Assembly: GCF_001468225.1 (NCBI RefSeq)
Contig: NZ_LNRU01000007.1
Coordinates: forward strand, 124,001-188,000
Length of the DNA stretch: 64,000 bases
Origin: Sphingopyxis sp. H053
GTDB taxonomy: Bacteria; Pseudomonadota; Alphaproteobacteria; Sphingomonadales; Sphingomonadaceae
Direction: 5' to 3'
The first letter of the stretch is position 1, and every line of letters begins with the position of its first letter. The translations under genes and the position numbers were made by a program. Positions 41,670 to 50,099 of the stretch are shown here, piece by piece. A model generated the notes under the pieces. The model searched no databases. It saw only the letters and a program-made list of their open reading frames with translations, and was not told the DNA's origin.

Positions 41670-42952
41670 ACATGATGGTGTCGCGCCGCGCGCTGATGGG
41701 TGGGATGGCGCTGGCGGGCGCGGGGGCGTTGCTGCCGCGCGCCGCGCTGGCGTGGAAGGTCGACGGCGCCGCGCTCTATCCCGCGACCAATGCGTTCATC
41801 AAAGGCTTTGTCGACCGCCGCGAACTTGCGGGCACGCTCGCCGCAATCGGCAAGGGGCAGGAGGCCGCAGTCTTTTTCGGCGCCGGGGTGCAGTCGAACG
41901 ATTCGGCGACGCCGGTCGGCCCCGATACTTTGTGGCGCCTCTATTCGATGACCAAGCCCGTCACCGGCATCGCCGCGATGCTGCTGATCGAGGACGGCAA
42001 GATGAAGCTCGACCAGCCGATCGCCGACTTCCTGCCCGCCTTTGCGAATATGAAGGTGCAGAACACGCCCGACGGCTCGATCACCGATGTGCGTCCGGCA
42101 AAAGGCCCGATCACGGTGCGCCAGCTGCTCACGCACACCGCGGGGCTCGGCTATAATATCATCCAGAAGGGGCCGATCAAAAAGGCCTATGACGATAATG
42201 GCATCACTGGCGGGCAGGCGAGCCGGCTGCCGATCCCGGGTTTCGCGCCGGTAACCCCCGCGCCGAGCCTCGCCGTGATGGCCGACCGGCTTGCGGCGCT
42301 GCCACTCGTCTACGAACCCGGCACCAAATGGAGCTATTCGATCAGCCTCGACCTCTTGGGGCGGCTGATCGAGGTCGTCTCGGGGCAGCCGTTCGATGCC
42401 TTTCTGAAGGCGCGGTTGTTCGATCCGCTCGGCATGACGAGCACCGGTTTCATGGTCGCCGCGAAGGATGTCGGACGCTTCACGAGCAATTACGCGCCCT
42501 TTGGCGGCGCGCTGATTCCCTTCGATCCCGCGGCAAGCTCGATCTATCTCGACCCGCCCCCCTATCCCTTCGGCGGCGGCGGCCTCGTGTCGAGCGCGCG
42601 CGACTACGACCGCTTCCTCGCGATGCTGCTGGGCGAGGGCGAAACCGGCGGAAAGCGCGTGATGAAGCGCGAGACCGCGCGGCTCGCGATGTCGAACCTC
42701 ATCGCCGACAGCGTCGACCGCAAGGGGACGTTCATCGACGGGCAGGGCTTTGGTGCCGGCGGCCGCGTGTCGCTGCCGACCTCGCCGGGTGGCGAAGGGA
42801 TTTTCGGCTGGGCGGGCGCCGCGGGGACGATCGGCTTCGTCCATCGGGGGCTTGGCTATCGCGTCGGCGGCTATACGCAGATCATGCCGCCCGACGCGGT
42901 GTCGTTCCAGGGCAAGTTCGGCGAGACTTTCTTCAAGGATGTGACGCGCTGA
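41666..42952 (+). CDS. Serine beta-lactamase-like hydrolase (class C fold)
   Basis: 428 residues. Twin-arginine-like leader SRRALMGGMALAGAGALL, suggesting Tat export. Beta-lactamase/transpeptidase-like core with SMTK (the SxxK nucleophile, near residue 93), YSI (YxN-like), and a C-terminal GWAGAAGTIG in place of the KTG box. More like an esterase or D-aminopeptidase of the EstB family than a true beta-lactamase. Overlaps mutY and the nudC start, one transcript. Confidence 0.85.
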   Translation: MNMMVSRRALMGGMALAGAGALLPRAALAWKVDGAALYPATNAFIKGFVDRRELAGTLAAIGKGQEAAVFFGAGVQSNDSATPVGPDTLWRLYSMTKPVTGIAAMLLIEDGKMKLDQPIADFLPAFANMKVQNTPDGSITDVRPAKGPITVRQLLTHTAGLGYNIIQKGPIKKAYDDNGITGGQASRLPIPGFAPVTPAPSLAVMADRLAALPLVYEPGTKWSYSISLDLLGRLIEVVSGQPFDAFLKARLFDPLGMTSTGFMVAAKDVGRFTSNYAPFGGALIPFDPAASSIYLDPPPYPFGGGGLVSSARDYDRFLAMLLGEGETGGKRVMKRETARLAMSNLIADSVDRKGTFIDGQGFGAGGRVSLPTSPGGEGIFGWAGAAGTIGFVHRGLGYRVGGYTQIMPPDAVSFQGKFGETFFKDVTR

Positions 42953-43821
42953 TGCCTTTGCCGCTCGGTTTCACCGGGGCGTGGCTCGACCGCGCCGATC
43001 AATTGCGTACCAACGAGGCGGCTTTCGCTGCGGCAGCGGCCGATCCGCGGGCGCGCTGCCTCGTGCTCGACGGCATCGACTTCGTGCCGGGCGAGGGCGG
43101 CGGACTCTTGTGGGAGCCGCTCGATCCCGCCGACGATCGCGCGCTGATGCTGCTCGGGATCGACGACGCGGGAAGCCCGCATTTCGTCCGCGAGGCGGCG
43201 CCGGGAGCGCGGATCGATGCGCGGTCGCGCACGGTGATGCGGCTGCTGCCTTTGCTCTCGGGCGCGGATGCGGCGCTTTATGGCGGCGCGCGCAGCCTTG
43301 TCGACTGGCATGCACGGCATCGTTTCTGCGCGGTGTGCGGTTCGCCGACCGACCTGTTTCGCGGCGGGTGGGGGCGGCGTTGCGGCAGCTGCAATGCCGA
43401 GCATTTCCCGCGCGTCGATCCGGTGGTGATCATGCTTGCCGAATGCGAGGGGCGTGTGCTCGTCGGGCGGCAGGGCGGGTTTCCGCCGGGATTCTTCTCG
43501 GCGCTCGCGGGGTTCGTCGAGCCTGGCGAATCGCTCGAGGAAGCGGTCGCGCGCGAATTGTTCGAGGAGGCGGGCATCCGCGTCTCGGATGTCAGCTATG
43601 TCGCGAGCCAGCCCTGGCCGTTCCCGTCATCGTTGATGATCGGATGCCGTGCGGTCGCGAAGGACCCGGCGCTGACGCTCGACACGACCGAGATCGAGGC
43701 CGCGATGTGGGTCGACAAGGCCGAGGTGCGCGCCGCGCTCGCGGGCGACATGGGCGCGCCGTTCATGGCGCCGCCGCCGCTGGCGATCGCGCGATATTTG
43801 CTGGAAGATTGGGCCAGATAA
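42952..43821 (+). CDS. nudC: NADH pyrophosphatase NudC
   Basis: 289 residues. Zn ribbon CAVCGSPTDLF...CGSCNAE (four Cys), the nudix box GFVEPGESLEEAVARELFEE followed by AGI (G-x5-E-x7-REUxEExGU pattern complete) and the NADH-specific SQPWPFPSS. Hydrolyses NADH and can remove NAD caps from RNA. TGATG coupled to the preceding hydrolase. Followed by the palindromic repeat copy C. Confidence 0.94.
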   Translation: MPLPLGFTGAWLDRADQLRTNEAAFAAAAADPRARCLVLDGIDFVPGEGGGLLWEPLDPADDRALMLLGIDDAGSPHFVREAAPGARIDARSRTVMRLLPLLSGADAALYGGARSLVDWHARHRFCAVCGSPTDLFRGGWGRRCGSCNAEHFPRVDPVVIMLAECEGRVLVGRQGGFPPGFFSALAGFVEPGESLEEAVARELFEEAGIRVSDVSYVASQPWPFPSSLMIGCRAVAKDPALTLDTTEIEAAMWVDKAEVRAALAGDMGAPFMAPPPLAIARYLLEDWAR

Positions 43822-43823
43822 AT

Positions 43824-43956
43824 CCTCCCTGTGCCGCAGGCATGGGGAGGTGGCAGCGCGAAGCGCTGACGGAGGGGCTAATGGCGCAACGTTGCTGCCC
43901 CTCCACCATCCGCTACGCGGATGGTCCCCCTCCCCATCGCTACGCGACAGGGAGGA
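43824..43956. repeat. Sphingomonad-type GC-rich palindromic repeat, copy C
   Basis: 133 bp, CCTCCCTGTGCCGCAGGC through GCGACAGGGAGGA, with the same block order as A and B. It lies exactly between the convergent nudC and popZ-like genes, where it can serve as a two-way terminator. Confidence 0.85.
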
Positions 43957-43964
43957 TAAAGTGA

Positions 43965-44384
43965 CTAGAGCCGCTTGCCGGTAATCCGGCTGATTTCCTT
44001 GGCGACCATCGCCTCGACCAGCGCGGGCAGGTTGGTGTCGAGCCAGTCCTTGAGCATCGGGCGCAGCGCGTCGAGGACGACATCCTCCATCGTGCGGCCG
44101 GCGACGGGCGGGGCGGCAACGGTTGCAGCGGCAACCGCGGGCGCGACCGCGGCGGTCAGCGCTTCGAGCGACTGGCGCGCGGCATCGGCGCTTGCTTCGG
44201 AAACGAGCTCCGCGGCTGCGGGCGCCGCATCGGCGCGGTCTTCTTCATCCTGAAGGTCGAGAATATCGTCGGCTTCGGGGACGCGGATCTCGCGTGCCGA
44301 GCCCGGCGCCTCGTCGCGAGCGATCACGCGCCGAATCGACGACAAGATATCTTCCATCGATGGTTCCCGCGACATATCGCCCAT
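43965..44384 (-). CDS. popZ: PopZ-like polar organising protein (DUF2497)
   Basis: 139 residues; ATG 44384 follows AGGGGGTTGGTT. N-terminal MSREPSMEDILSSIRRVIA, an acidic Ala/Pro-rich disordered middle, and C-terminal helices LDALRPMLKDWLDTNLPAL, VEAMVAKEISRITGK, the defining pattern of the alphaproteobacterial DUF2497/PopZ family that forms a polar scaffold holding ParB/centromere and cell-cycle factors. Shorter than Caulobacter PopZ but with both ends conserved. Confidence 0.85.
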   Translation of the reverse strand: MGDMSREPSMEDILSSIRRVIARDEAPGSAREIRVPEADDILDLQDEEDRADAAPAAAELVSEASADAARQSLEALTAAVAPAVAAATVAAPPVAGRTMEDVVLDALRPMLKDWLDTNLPALVEAMVAKEISRITGKRL

Positions 44385-44461
44385 AACCAACCCCCTAAAC
44401 CATCGCGATTACCGGATGGTTAACCATCCTCTTACCGATTCGGGGTGGATTTTGCCAAGCC

Positions 44462-45955
44462 TTATTGTGGCGAGAGCGATGGCGGACCGACGGGAACGCT
44501 GGCGGTGGCGGCGGGAACGGCGCGCGTGTCGGTTGCGACTTGCTGCGGCGCCGGATCGTCGGCCCAATCCCAGATCTCGCCGCGCACGCGCTTGTAATTG
44601 ACTTCGGGATCGTAGAGCGCGCCGCCGCCGATGCCGAGATCGCGCGCTTCGGCCTTGCCCATTGCGGCGAGGACCGAGAAGGCGGCGACGTACGAGTTGC
44701 GCTGCGCCGACACGAGCTGGACCTGGGTATTCAGATATTCCTGTTCGGCGTTCAAAATGTCGAGGATCGACCGCGTGCCGACGCTGTTTTCGGCGCGTAC
44801 GCCTTCGAGCGAGAGCGCGTTCGCGCTGACCGCCTGCTGCGTCGCGGTGATGATGCGTTCGTTTGCCTGCCAGGCGGCATAGGCGCCGCGCGTCTGCGCG
44901 ATCACGCCGCGTTCGGTTTCGACATATTGTTCGATCGCCTGGCTGCCGCGCGACTGCGCCTGCCGCACCTGGGCCGACCGGCGGCCGCCGGTGAAGATCG
45001 GCAGCGTTACCGAAACCCCGGCCGCCGCGTTCGATGTTTCCTGCAATACGCCGACGCCGGTGACGCCGCTGTTCAGCGAGCCGAGGTAATTATTGTAGCC
45101 GCCGCCGACCGTCGCCGAGAGTTTCGGCGCGCGGGCTGCCTTTGCCGCACCAATGTCCGCCTTGGACGCATTGACCAGCTGATTCGCGGCCTCGATATCG
45201 GGATTGGCGTTGAGCGCGATTCCGACCGCTTCTTCGGCGCTCGCGGGCAGGTTCGGCAGCTTCGGCGGTGCCTGCAGATCGGTCGGTGCGTCGCCGACAA
45301 GCCGGATATAGGATTCGCGGCTGCCGATCAGATTGGCCTCGGCGTTGCGCAAATCGCCTTCGGCGAGCGCGAGCCGCGCCTCCGACTGGGCAACGTCGGT
45401 GCGCGTCAGGTCGCCGATCTCGAAGCGATCGCTCGTCGCCTGAAGGTTGGTCCGCAGGACCGAGACGTTCTTTTGGTTAAGCTGGACGATCGCCTGGTCG
45501 CGAATGACGTCCATATAGGCGCCGACGACCTGCGAAAACACGCTTGCTTCGGTTGCGCGCAAGTCGGCTTGTCCCGCCTCGACGCGATATTTCGCTGCGC
45601 GCACGGCGTTGCGGACGGCGCCTCCCTGATAAATCGGCACCGACAGCTGGCCGCTCGCGGTAATCGATCGCATCGGCGCGTTGAAGCTGTTGCCGGGGAT
45701 GATCAGATTTTCCTCATAATCCGCGCGGGTGTTGACCTCGGGAAGGCCGAAGCTTTTCTGGATCGGCACATTCTCGTCATTCGCGCGCTGTCCCGCGCGC
45801 GCGCCGGTCAGCGTCGGATTGTTTTCATAGGCCTTGGCCAGCGCACCCTGCAATGTTTCGGCCTGCGCCGCCGCGGGCAGCATCAGCGCACCGACCGCGA
45901 GTCCGGCGAGCCAGCTGGACCGGCGAAGGGGCTGTTTCTTATTATTATCGTTCAT
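44462..45955 (-). CDS. tolC: TolC-family outer-membrane channel protein
   Basis: 497 residues, with a signal peptide (about 1-32, AAAQA) and the TolC fold: two repeats of alpha-helical coiled coils with small beta-strand insertions (for example GQLSVPIYQGGAVRNAVRAA and VSVTLPIFTGGRRSAQVRQA, one from each half). Provides the outer-membrane duct for type I secretion or RND efflux pumps. 36 bp after a Pcm-like gene in the same direction; followed downstream by the popZ-like gene. Confidence 0.93.
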   Translation of the reverse strand: MNDNNKKQPLRRSSWLAGLAVGALMLPAAAQAETLQGALAKAYENNPTLTGARAGQRANDENVPIQKSFGLPEVNTRADYEENLIIPGNSFNAPMRSITASGQLSVPIYQGGAVRNAVRAAKYRVEAGQADLRATEASVFSQVVGAYMDVIRDQAIVQLNQKNVSVLRTNLQATSDRFEIGDLTRTDVAQSEARLALAEGDLRNAEANLIGSRESYIRLVGDAPTDLQAPPKLPNLPASAEEAVGIALNANPDIEAANQLVNASKADIGAAKAARAPKLSATVGGGYNNYLGSLNSGVTGVGVLQETSNAAAGVSVTLPIFTGGRRSAQVRQAQSRGSQAIEQYVETERGVIAQTRGAYAAWQANERIITATQQAVSANALSLEGVRAENSVGTRSILDILNAEQEYLNTQVQLVSAQRNSYVAAFSVLAAMGKAEARDLGIGGGALYDPEVNYKRVRGEIWDWADDPAPQQVATDTRAVPAATASVPVGPPSLSPQ

Positions 45956-45991
45956 AAAGATGTCAGCCCCGCAACAAGGAAGGAAGTGGCC

Positions 45992-46654
45992 TTAAAACTG
46001 AAAAGCGACCGGTGCCGCAAAGCCCGGCAGCGGCGCGACGTCCATGTCGGCGAAGCTGCGCAGCGCGATCGCGCCGCCGGCCTTCACGCCCTCGACCAGC
46101 CGCGTCACCGCGCCTTCGCGCCGCGCCGCGATCAGCCGGCCGCCGTCGGCGAGCTGTGCGACCAGCGCATCGGGCAGCGTTTCGATCGCGCCCTCGATGA
46201 TGATGCGGTCGAACGGTGCCGCATCGGGCGCACCGGCGGCGAGCGGTCCCCGGGTCCAGCGGATATTGGCGTTGGCGACCGCGCCCTCTGCCACCGCCAT
46301 CAATTCACCCTGTTCCTCGACGGCATGCACTTCGGCGCCGAGCAGCGCGAGCAGTCCGGCGGTATAGCCCGTCGCGCTGCCGACCAGCAGCACGCGCTGG
46401 CCGGGGCGGATCGCCGCCGCGACCAGCATCCGGCCGGTGACCAGCGGCGCGTTCAATGCGCGGCCATGGCCCAGTGCGATCGGACGGTCCATATAAGCGA
46501 CGCCGGCGAGCGCGGCGGGCACATGCGCCTCGCGCGGTGCCGCGGCCATCGCGCCGATCACCGCGGGGTCGATGACGTCGTTGGTCCTCAGCTGGCTGTC
46601 GATCATGGCAGCGCGCATCTCTGCCGCAGTGATTTCGCTAAACTTCGTCGCCAT
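45992..46654 (-). CDS. Protein-L-isoaspartate O-methyltransferase-like
   Basis: 220 residues. The N-terminal MIDSQLRTNDVIDPAVIGAM and VLLVGSATGYTAGLLALLG (the SAM-binding loop) are Pcm-like, but the canonical GxGxGYQ site is replaced by GSATGYT, and the usual tail is shortened. It may methylate isoaspartyl residues or have a derived role. It sits just upstream of tolC, the conserved neighbourhood in sphingomonads. Confidence 0.82.
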   Translation of the reverse strand: MATKFSEITAAEMRAAMIDSQLRTNDVIDPAVIGAMAAAPREAHVPAALAGVAYMDRPIALGHGRALNAPLVTGRMLVAAAIRPGQRVLLVGSATGYTAGLLALLGAEVHAVEEQGELMAVAEGAVANANIRWTRGPLAAGAPDAAPFDRIIIEGAIETLPDALVAQLADGGRLIAARREGAVTRLVEGVKAGGAIALRSFADMDVAPLPGFAAPVAFQF

Positions 46655-46838
46655 CAGCCTTTTCCAATTCCCTGGAACTTGAACCTTTGCGGGGCAGCTT
46701 TAGCCGAAGCAATGCTGTATTGCAATAGTAATACAGCCCCGCAGCCGCATTGTCGCCGCGCATAGCTGTCAATGGGGGTGTCGCCAAGCCTCATCGCGCG
46801 CTGCGCCGCGGCCCGGGCGGTGCCGGTCCGGCGAATCC

Positions 46839-46867
46839 TTGACAAGGCCGCCAAAGCCCCTCACTAG
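46839..46867 (+). promoter_or_regulatory. Candidate sigma-70 promoter of tRNA-Cys
   Basis: TTGACA (46839-46844) and CACTAG (46862-46867) with a 17-bp spacer, placing the start point about 45 bases before the tRNA. The -35 is perfect and the -10 weak, typical of stable-RNA promoters in this group. No experimental support. Confidence 0.4.
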
Positions 46868-46921
46868 CGGCGCCGTCCAGCACCCGGCCCGTCCCTCTCA
46901 GGATGCGGTAATTTGGCATGA

Positions 46922-46995
46922 GGCCCGATGGCGGAGTGGTGACGCAGCGGATTGCAAATCCGTGCACGCCGGTTCGATTCCGGCTCGGGCCTCCA
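46922..46995 (+). tRNA. tRNA-Cys (GCA)
   Basis: 74 bases including encoded CCA. Acceptor stem GGCCCGA (46922-46928) pairs with TCGGGCC (46985-46991). Anticodon stem GCGGA/TCCGT encloses the loop TTGCAAA with anticodon GCA. The T arm GCCGGTTCGATTCCGGC is canonical. It is immediately followed by the integrase gene, making its 3' end the probable attachment site for the island. Confidence 0.95.
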
Positions 46996-47107
46996 GAATC
47001 CTGTCAGCGGAAGGCTGCTGATGGTTGAAAAACTCCCGGTTTTCTGCTAGTTATGGAGCATTCACTGATTGTCGGTGATGGTCTCTGATTGCCCGTAATT
47101 GTGGCTG

Positions 47108-47158
47108 TTGGGGGCCTTTTTTGGGGCAGCCGAGGCCCCAAATCTGCGAGGCCCCCAA
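47108..47158 (+). promoter_or_regulatory. Nested inverted repeats before integrase
   Basis: Outer arms TTGGGGGCC (47108-47116) and GGCCCCCAA (47150-47158); inner arms TTTGGGGC (47120-47127) and GCCCCAAA (47135-47142). The likely integrase Shine-Dalgarno GAGG (47148-47151) lies in the outer right arm, so the structure could limit integrase translation. It could also bind an arm-type recognition factor. Confidence 0.5.
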
Positions 47159-48475
47159 ATGGCTCTGACCGACGCGGCGATCCGACACGCCAAGCCAAGA
47201 GAAAAGCCGTACAAGGTTGCGGATTCAAAAGGTCTTTACCTGCAGGTCAATCCGAGCGGTAGCAAGCTGTGGCGGGTGAAATATCGAATCAACGGTGTGG
47301 AGCGAAAACTGGCGGTCGGATCTTATCCCGAAATCAGTTTGGCCGAGGCCAGGGAGGCACGTGACGCCGCCCGCAAGCAGGTAGCGCATTCGATCGATCC
47401 AAACTTCGCCAAGCGGGAGGCGAGAATTGAGGCGGGCGTACGCGCTCGCAACAGTTTCGCGCATGTAGCCGACGATCTGATTCAGAAGAAAACCCGCGAA
47501 GGTCTTGCCGCGCCGACGCTCAAAAAAATGCACTGGTTCGTGAAGCTGCTCGGTCCTGAATTCGGCAGGCGACCCATCACCGACATCACGCCGCATGAGA
47601 TTTTGCATGAATTGCGCAAGCATGAGCGTCGGGGTCGGCTGGAAACAGCAAATCTGCTGCGGTCGTTCGTTAGTCGTGTATTCCGTTATGCCGTAGCCAC
47701 CGCGCGCGCGGACCGCGACCCCGCGCACCTGTTGATCGGTGCGCTGACTATCCCAAAGGTAAAGCATTTTGCGGCGATCACCGATCCGGTCGCATTTGGC
47801 GGGGTACTGCGCGCAATCGACGATTATCAAGGTGACCCGGCCGTTATGACGGCTTTGAGACTCATCCCCCATCTGTTCCAGCGCCCCGGCGAGATGCGCC
47901 AGATGGAATGGAGCGAGATCGATTTTGACAAGGCGGTCTGGACGATTCCGGAAGCGAAGATGAAGATGCGCCAGCCCCATGCTGTGCCGCTTTCGCGGCA
48001 GGCCTTGGCCATCCTTGCCGACATGCGAATCTTGTCGGGTTCGGGCCAATATGTCTTCCCATCGGTTCGTACGCGGTCTCGCCCGATCAGCGACAACACG
48101 CTGAACGCGTCGCTGCGGCGCATGGGTATCCCTAAGGACCAGATGACTGCGCACGGTTTTCGCACGTCGGCATCATCGCTCCTCAACGAATCGGGTTACT
48201 GGAATCCCGACGCAATCGAACGGGCGCTGGCGCACGCAGTCGGCGGCACGGTCCGCCGCATTTACAATCAGTCTGCCTATTGGATGGAACGCGTCGAAAT
48301 GGCTCAGTGGTGGAGCGATTATCTGGACGATCTGCGTGAAGGAGGAAACCGATGCCCATCACCGAGACCTCAACCCCGACCGGGATATGGCATCGGTCGG
48401 CCGATGCACATCGGAGTCTCCCGCGGATTGCCGCTCGCCTCCTATACGCCAAGGACAAGGAGGAGCTGGGGTTAG
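47159..48475 (+). CDS. Tyrosine-type (P4-like) site-specific integrase
   Basis: 438 residues from ATG 47159. N-terminal DUF4102 arm-binding domain (ALTDAAIRHAKPREKPYKV, GLYLQVNPSGSKLW), a core-binding domain (about 105-200), and the catalytic domain with PGEMRQMEW (first Arg), AHGFRTSASSLLNESG (HxxR), and the tyrosine in VRRIYNQSAYW. It integrates at tRNA 3' ends, here tRNA-Cys 160 bp upstream. The C-terminus runs 124 bp into the next gene; the expected end near WWSDYLDDL suggests the tail is an extension created by a frameshift or gene junction. Confidence 0.9.
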   Translation: MALTDAAIRHAKPREKPYKVADSKGLYLQVNPSGSKLWRVKYRINGVERKLAVGSYPEISLAEAREARDAARKQVAHSIDPNFAKREARIEAGVRARNSFAHVADDLIQKKTREGLAAPTLKKMHWFVKLLGPEFGRRPITDITPHEILHELRKHERRGRLETANLLRSFVSRVFRYAVATARADRDPAHLLIGALTIPKVKHFAAITDPVAFGGVLRAIDDYQGDPAVMTALRLIPHLFQRPGEMRQMEWSEIDFDKAVWTIPEAKMKMRQPHAVPLSRQALAILADMRILSGSGQYVFPSVRTRSRPISDNTLNASLRRMGIPKDQMTAHGFRTSASSLLNESGYWNPDAIERALAHAVGGTVRRIYNQSAYWMERVEMAQWWSDYLDDLREGGNRCPSPRPQPRPGYGIGRPMHIGVSRGLPLASYTPRTRRSWG

Positions 48476-49263
48476 ACGAGGTCGACCGCGTCGCGGTCGC
48501 CATCGAGCGCGCGGTCAGGCGCCGGTTCCTGATCCTCGGTACGTCGTTTCTTCTCTGCATTCTGCTTTTATTGCTCGTCCTGATCGTTTGGGGCGCGGCG
48601 GCATGGGACGGGGAGAACATCGATCAGCCGGCGTCTGTTTCGGTGATCGCTCTGCTCGCGATGGCTGCCTGCGTGGCGGCGTCCTGGCGGCATTTTCAAT
48701 ATGGATTGGGGATTGCCGAGAGCAAGCGAACGCCCGTCTATGGCAGCAGCCGTCGTTCGACCGTCGAAACACTCGAGAAGCTCTTCGACTATCTAGGTCG
48801 CCGAACCGCGCCGGCTGCCTATTTTTACGACCGGAAAGGCATACGTCGTCCGGTCCATCGCCGCCACTTTTACGGGCGGCTGCGAGGCTTGTTGCTGTCC
48901 GAAGTCGCCAGCGACCGGGCGATCGTGCTTCCGCCACGCGGCTTCTGGTTCAGCGCTCAGATCTTCGTCGATGCCGAACCGGAGGAGATCATCCGCGCGC
49001 TCAAAGTCCGGCCCAACAGCGGAGGGCGCCCGAAAGAGTATGATTATGAGGCGATGCTGCTGGCTTTGATCGAGCACCCCGCGCTCCGCGCAATTGATCC
49101 GGACGAATATCGTGCTGAAAGCGCGGTCATGGACCTTGTCAGAGATCGCTGCGAACCGAGTGACGACCATGACAACAATATTCGCTTTCCGGAGAATACC
49201 CGCCTGCGGGAATTTGCGAAGGACATCGTCGCGGCAGTAAAAATAAATCGGGGCGCCGGCTAA
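48352..49263 (+). CDS. Unknown two-TM island protein with C-terminal DNA-binding-like region
   Basis: 303 residues; ATG 48352 has a strong AAGGAGG eight bases upstream, within the integrase end. Two adjacent hydrophobic segments (about 60-83 and 96-114) suggest membrane anchoring. The C-terminal half has YFYDRKGIRRPVHRRHFYGR and GGRPKEYDYEAMLLALIEHP, the latter similar to a helix-turn-helix-like motif seen in mobile-element proteins. I do not recognise a family. Its location directly after the integrase makes it an accessory cargo gene, possibly regulatory or defensive. Confidence 0.6.
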   Translation: MPITETSTPTGIWHRSADAHRSLPRIAARLLYAKDKEELGLDEVDRVAVAIERAVRRRFLILGTSFLLCILLLLLVLIVWGAAAWDGENIDQPASVSVIALLAMAACVAASWRHFQYGLGIAESKRTPVYGSSRRSTVETLEKLFDYLGRRTAPAAYFYDRKGIRRPVHRRHFYGRLRGLLLSEVASDRAIVLPPRGFWFSAQIFVDAEPEEIIRALKVRPNSGGRPKEYDYEAMLLALIEHPALRAIDPDEYRAESAVMDLVRDRCEPSDDHDNNIRFPENTRLREFAKDIVAAVKINRGAG

Positions 49264-49444
49264 ACGGGAAGCTTCGGGAGATACCGAAAACTCGCCGAAA
49301 AGCCCCAAAATCGGCGTAGTGCGGTTGCCGAAATTTCCCGCCGCTCGCAGATTTGTGCGGGGTTCGGGTTACCGGACGACCCATGAACAATCATGTGCAA
49401 CCTGAGCTGTCTCCCGCCAACAATTGTCACACACGGAGACCCTC

Positions 49445-49618
49445 ATGGAACCCCTCGTCCTTTCGATCAACGAAACTGCCAAGGCGCTCGGCATTGGCCG
49501 GTCGTCTGTCTACGCTCTTATCAAATCGGGATCGCTCGACGCGATCAAGATCGGTACCCGAACTTTGCTGACCACGGAGTCGATCCGTCGCCTCACCCAA
49601 TCCGGAACGGCCAACTGA
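49445..49618 (+). CDS. AlpA/HTH-17-type excisionase-like regulator
   Basis: 57 residues from ATG 49445. MEPLVLSINETAKALGIGRS then SVYALIKSGSLDAIKIGTRT LLTTESIRRL is a winged-helix of the MerR/AlpA excisionase type. Such small proteins switch integrase expression or act as recombination directionality factors. Confidence 0.82.
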   Translation: MEPLVLSINETAKALGIGRSSVYALIKSGSLDAIKIGTRTLLTTESIRRLTQSGTAN

Positions 49619-50099
49619 CCTGCCGACAGCGGCAGCGATACGAATTCGCAGCATCTTCGAAGCATCACGGCGAACTTCAAATGAGCGCGGCCTCAAATGA
49701 GCGCACACTGACGGCGGCAGACGCCGCCAGAGGTCGCGCGTTTGCACGGTTGGCCGCGCGGCGCTCTTGGCTCGCTGCCCTTGGCGGGGCGGCGGCTAAG
49801 CCCAGGCCCGCGCGCACGCCGCCCCGCCTGCGGCTTCGCCAAGGGCGCGTTTGTTGTCCGATGAGGACGCCGCGCTGACCGCACGGCGGCTCTGTCGTGG
49901 GGCCGGCCACGGACAGCTTGTCGTGCGGCGCACGGCTATAGGACCGCTCGGCCGTCGCGCAAGTCGGGCAATGCCCGGCTCCTCCACTTCGTTACGGCCC
50001 TTCGGGTGCGCGCCGTCCTTTGGCGCGGTCCCGTCGCCTTTTCTCGCCGCCCGCCCCGCCGTCCGGGGCCGGGTGTGGTTGAAGAGAAGGAAGATAGTC
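49619..50099. other. GC-rich non-coding gap with imperfect palindrome
   Basis: No convincing gene: only short open frames with random composition. Its main structure is an imperfect inverted repeat from CCCTTGGCGGGGCGGCG (49778-49794) to a split partner, CGCCGCCCCGCC...CGCCAAGGG ending at 49845. It may be a transcription barrier. The parB-like Shine-Dalgarno AAGGAAG lies at the right edge. Confidence 0.5.

Noticed and set aside
41666..42952. True class C beta-lactamase (antibiotic resistance)
   Set aside because: The KTG box is missing and the context is with mutY and nudC; esterase or peptidase activity is more likely.
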